NCBI GenBank assembly: GCA_003152255.1
Contig: PLZT01000704.1
Location: forward strand, 1-7,923
DNA length: 7,923 bases
Reading direction: 5' to 3'
DNA from: Methylocystaceae bacterium
GTDB taxonomy: Bacteria > Pseudomonadota > Alphaproteobacteria > Rhizobiales > Beijerinckiaceae
A program made the translations under genes and the position numbers. Positions 5,130 to 7,923 of this stretch are shown one piece after another. Each line of letters opens with the position of its first letter. The stretch's first letter is position 1. The notes beneath the pieces were generated by a model. The model was not told where the DNA came from. It was given only the letters and a program-made list of their open reading frames with translations, and made no database searches.

Positions 5130-7045
5130 GCGTAATAGGCTGGGCGAGAGACGAGGCGTAGGAACAGGAACAAACGCAGACGCAAGCGCCTGAGTAGGCT
5201 CATCCGCTTGGCGGGGAGCAGGTTCTCTTGACAGACGTGTACTGTCCATTGCTGCGGATCAGTTGGAAGGTCGATCTCTTTGTGTTGCGCCATGGCCGCT
5301 ATATAACGCTCGACGTTCGGCTCCTCCATGAAGCCAAAGCGCAACTCTACGCCGATAACGCTACCGCGATCTCTGTCGCGGTCGAATACCGTCACATGAC
5401 AGCGGCTGTGGTGGATATATGGAATTTTCGGATGCATTACGCGGACGAAGATAAGATTGCGTGGAAAGACGCCATAGCGCTGCCATAACAGCCCGATGAG
5501 CGCAGGACCACAATCGGAGGGGTGACGTAGCGGCACGGGCGCCATAATAAGCGCGTTGCGTTCGAGAAAGTTAGTGCTTGAGCGATGCAACTCGATCACT
5601 TCATGCATGGTTAGGGTCGACCGCGCGGCGTAGGCCGCAAAGGTCGCTTTACGTCCCCAACGCCAAGTCACCATGATGAGGAAAACCGCGACGCCGACTG
5701 AAAGCGGCACGAAGCCGCCTTCAAGGAACTTCAACGAACTGGCAATCAGAAACGCTGCGTTAACTGCGGTCAATGGGCCCCAGACCAGCGCCGCGGGCAT
5801 TGCGCTCCATCCCCAATAGCGGCGCGCCACGAGGAACATAGCGAGGGATGTGATCAGCATTACCCCAGCTACCGCGAGGCCATATGCGGCGGCCAAAGCG
5901 GAAGAGGAGCCGAACGCCAGAACCAGCGCGACGCAGCCGAGATACAGCGCCCAATTGACAACAGGAATATAGATTTGACCAGCGTGAGAGCTATGGGTGT
6001 GCCGCACGTTGATACGCGGAAAGAGCCCGAGCCCAATCGCTTGCCAAGTCAGCGAAAAGGCGCCCGAAATGAGAGCCTGCGAAGCGACAACCGTCGCCAC
6101 TGTCGCGAGTGCGACGAGTGGCAGCAGCAGCGGCGCCGGCGCGAGACTATAGAATAGCTTGCCGCCAGCGATCGGCTCGCCACTGAGAAGATATGCGCCC
6201 TGGCCCAGATAATTGAGCAGCAGCGAAGGAAAGACGACTGTGAACCAGCTAATGCGGATCGGGCGGGCGCTAAAGTGCCCGAGATCTGCGTACATGGCCT
6301 CGCCGCCCGTGACGACCAGCATCAGTGCGCCCAAAATCAGCAGCGCCTCTCGCAGCCCTGCATGTAATAGGAACTCTAAGCCATAGGCGGGGTTGAACGC
6401 TGCCAATATAGCAGGCTCGTGTAAGATCTCGGCGCCGCCGAGAGCGGCGATCGTAACGAACCACACCATCAACAGCGGCCCGAACACAACGCCGACGCCG
6501 GAGGATCCCTTAAACTGAATCGCGAACAGTCCGGTCAGAAGAGCGATGGTGATCGGCAGCACATAGGGCGCGAAAGTTGGCGTCGCGACATCGAGCCCTT
6601 CCACGGCTGACAGGACGCTGATCGCCGGCGTGATCATGCCGTCGCCTAATAGCAGCCCCGCGCCCAGCATTAGCAGCCATAGTAATGCCTGGGCTCCTGT
6701 GCTTTTATATTTGTGCAACAGACCGTAAAGGGCGAAAACGCCTCCTTCGCCATCATTCTCGGCGCGCAGGACCAGCACCGCATATTTGATCGTGACTACA
6801 AGCGTAATTGTCCATATGGCGAGCGAGATCGCGCCGCGCACGTTGTCTGGTGTCGGCGCCACCGCAGCGGGACCGAGAAAAATCTGATCAATCGCATAGA
6901 GCGGTGAGGTGCCGATGTCGCCAAAGACGACACCAAGCGCTCCAATTGTGAGGGCCGCTAGACTCCCGCGCGGAGCGTGCGTAGGCGCCTCGTCTGGCAA
7001 AACGACGCTGGCGGGGACTTCCGGAGAAAAGCTTGATTCGGTCAT
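5069..7045 (-). CDS. kup: Kup potassium uptake transporter
   Basis: This 658-aa inner-membrane protein belongs to the KUP/HAK/KT family (K_trans) and imports K+, probably with protons, in low-affinity or acid-stress uptake. Family signatures appear in order: GVVFGDIGTSPLYA (38-51), ENDGEGGVFALYGLL (96-110), GDGMITPAISVLSAVEGL (134-151), GGEAMYADLGHF (247-258), NYLGQGA (278-284), SQALISGAFSLTWQAIGLGL (322-341) and GQIYIPVVNW (356-365). About 12 hydrophobic segments cover residues 27-460. The remaining 200 residues form the cytoplasmic domain, with GFMEEPNV at 571-578. Length is typical for bacterial Kup. The ATG at 7045 is chosen over the TTG at 7051; neither has a strong ribosome binding site. 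The gene is alone, convergent with the recombinase remnant, with no visible terminator and IS debris on both sides. No regulatory element is evident. Confidence 0.96.
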   Translation of the reverse strand: MTESSFSPEVPASVVLPDEAPTHAPRGSLAALTIGALGVVFGDIGTSPLYAIDQIFLGPAAVAPTPDNVRGAISLAIWTITLVVTIKYAVLVLRAENDGEGGVFALYGLLHKYKSTGAQALLWLLMLGAGLLLGDGMITPAISVLSAVEGLDVATPTFAPYVLPITIALLTGLFAIQFKGSSGVGVVFGPLLMVWFVTIAALGGAEILHEPAILAAFNPAYGLEFLLHAGLREALLILGALMLVVTGGEAMYADLGHFSARPIRISWFTVVFPSLLLNYLGQGAYLLSGEPIAGGKLFYSLAPAPLLLPLVALATVATVVASQALISGAFSLTWQAIGLGLFPRINVRHTHSSHAGQIYIPVVNWALYLGCVALVLAFGSSSALAAAYGLAVAGVMLITSLAMFLVARRYWGWSAMPAALVWGPLTAVNAAFLIASSLKFLEGGFVPLSVGVAVFLIMVTWRWGRKATFAAYAARSTLTMHEVIELHRSSTNFLERNALIMAPVPLRHPSDCGPALIGLLWQRYGVFPRNLIFVRVMHPKIPYIHHSRCHVTVFDRDRDRGSVIGVELRFGFMEEPNVERYIAAMAQHKEIDLPTDPQQWTVHVCQENLLPAKRMSLLRRLRLRLFLFLRLVSRPAYYAYGLGDEVQLSVEIVPVKVQ

Positions 7046-7372
7046 TAGCAAGTGTTTTAGACTCGATCGCGAGATTATGCAGCAGCCGTTTGAGGTCGGC
7101 GGAGTGGTGGCGGCTATGCGCTCGCTTTTTGGAAGCCGCGCCCGCTACGGCCTGTTATTGAGTTGAGTTTCCCAGCAAAACGCGGCGGGATCTGAGACTT
7201 CGTCGCAAATCGCAAATTATTCTGGGTCATCCCGGGTTCCGGGGTGATGAAGACGGACGCCGCGACAAGGAAGATGAGCGCTGCGTCGAAATGACTCGGC
7301 CTGGAGCGCTTTCGCGGAGCGTAATTGACTGAATCCATACGGCTCTCGACTGATTCGCGAGAGGTTGGAGCC
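7046..7372. other. Region between kup and the IS1595 gene
   Basis: About 330 bp with no gene I can support. It must hold the kup promoter (minus strand); a CATAAT near 7073-7078 is a possible -10 box, but no -35 box fits. An imperfect inverted repeat lies at 7227-7250 (TCATC and GATGA around CCGG-GTT-CCGG). The left end of the IS1595-type element must also fall here, but I cannot identify its terminal repeat because the partner end is outside the window. Confidence 0.4.
7343..7363 (+). promoter_or_regulatory. Hairpin overlapping the IS1595 ribosome binding site
   Basis: CTCTCG (7343-7348) pairs with CGAGAG (7358-7363) across a nine-base loop. The 3' arm contains most of GAGAGG (7359-7364), the best ribosome binding site for the ATG at 7373. 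If formed, the stem would hide that site and reduce translation, a known way for insertion sequences to limit transposase made from outside transcripts. The stem is only six pairs, so this is tentative. Confidence 0.4.
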
Positions 7373-7923
7373 ATGAGTGTTCTGATCAATTTGTCGGCGC
7401 TGCTCGATGAGGCGAAATGTTTCGAACTTGTGCGTCAAACGCGCTGGCCGCAGGGCGTTCGCTGTCCCAAGTGCGGCGGTGAACATGTCGTGCGCAACGG
7501 CCGTGACGACACTCAGCCTCATCGCCAGCGCTATCTTTGCAACGATTGCCAGTTTCGTTTCGATGATCTCTCGGACACTGCGCTGGCTGGCCATCATCAG
7601 CCGCTGCGCGTTTGGATATGCCTGTATTTCATGGGGCTGAATCTCTCCAACCGACAAATCGCACAGGAGTTGAGCCTGAATGAAAATGACGTGCAGGAGA
7701 TGACGACGCAGCTGCGCGAAGGGCTGACCGCCAAAACTCCGCCGGTCGTCTTGTCGGGCGAGGTCGAGATCGACGAGGTTTATGTCGTCGCCGGCCACAA
7801 GGGCAATCCCGCCGCCGTCGAAAAAAGGCCGCAAGGGCCGACGCAACAGATTGAAGGGCGCGCCCGGACGCGGAACGCTCGAAAAGGAAAAGCCGCCAAT
7901 TCTCGGCATGATCCAGCGCGGCG
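7373..7923 (+). pseudogene. IS1595-family transposase, partial at window edge and frameshifted
   Basis: The product would be a DDE transposase of the IS1595 family. From the ATG at 7373 it reads MSVLINLSALLDEAKCFELV. A zinc ribbon follows with C31, C34 (CPKCGG) and C56, C59 (CNDC), then a helix-turn-helix-like stretch (LSNRQIAQELSLNENDVQEM, 91-110). The DDE domain begins at GEVEIDEVYVVAGHKGNP, with D134 as the first catalytic acid. At a run of six A (7821-7826) the homologous sequence moves to the +1 frame and continues KKGRKGRRNRLKGAPGRG, then EKEKPPILGMIQRG at the window edge. Seven A would restore one frame. The defect may be a real mutation, a homopolymer sequencing error or a site of transcriptional slippage. 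The rest, including the remaining acidic residues, lies outside. The gene is divergent from kup. Confidence 0.82.

Noticed and set aside
7114..7389. Minus-strand frame of 91 codons with a hydrophobic stretch (FDAALIFLVAASVFITPEPG)
   Set aside because: No ribosome binding site or known family, and it overlaps the IS1595 start and its leader. The hydrophobic run may come from an intergenic repeat.
7217..7909. 230-codon minus-strand open frame
   Set aside because: It is the shadow of the IS1595 transposase, which has the zinc ribbon and first catalytic acid in the plus frame.
1..7923. CRISPR arrays, tRNA or rRNA genes
   Set aside because: No regularly spaced repeats, tRNA cloverleaf or rRNA signature was seen in reading both strands.

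Overview
This window is an insertion-sequence-rich accessory region from an alphaproteobacterium, most likely a rhizobial or methylotrophic member of the Hyphomicrobiales. That placement rests on GC-rich codon use and on the style of the IS110, IS630, IS1634, IS1595 and tyrosine-recombinase remnants. No marker gene fixes the genus. Two genes are certainly intact: an IS1634-type transposase (2601-4376) and a Kup potassium transporter (5069-7045, minus). A small secreted Cys-rich protein (2117-2347) is probably also real. Almost everything else is mobile-element debris.

Layout. About 119-1493 (minus) is an IS110-family element whose DEDD transposase is broken by a one-base deletion near 1083. 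It has a long non-coding 3' side, weak subterminal inverted repeats and a repeated CATATGTCCG motif, which suits the IS1111 subgroup and a bridge RNA downstream of the gene. About 1494-1934 has no convincing gene, only a decayed small minus-strand reading frame. At 1935-2013 lies a perfect 22-bp inverted repeat around a 35-bp spacer, followed by the Cys-rich gene.

Next is a nested insertion. A fragment of an IS630-family transposase gene is split by a 2019-bp IS1634-type element (2451-4469) with 17-bp perfect terminal inverted repeats. A TTAA lies on each side. Removing the element and one TTAA restores the IS630 reading frame across the junction (P-D-L-T-L-D-E-I), so TTAA is probably the target duplication.

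From 4530 to 5068 are further relics. On the minus strand is the 3' end of a group II intron (domain V 3' half plus a domain VI hairpin with a GCGA tetraloop). It abuts a perfect 36-bp palindrome, and interleaved inverted repeats built on TTATGTGGCG follow. These precede a truncated tyrosine recombinase start (4908 on), resembling the end of a recombinase-in-trio element. The recombinase remnant runs convergently into the 3' end of kup.

Upstream of kup, after about 330 bp without a recognised gene, an IS1595-family transposase begins at 7373 and runs off the window. It carries a frame change at a six-A tract. Functionally, potassium uptake by Kup is the one clear chromosomal-type role. The mobile genes act on DNA and do not form a shared pathway with it.
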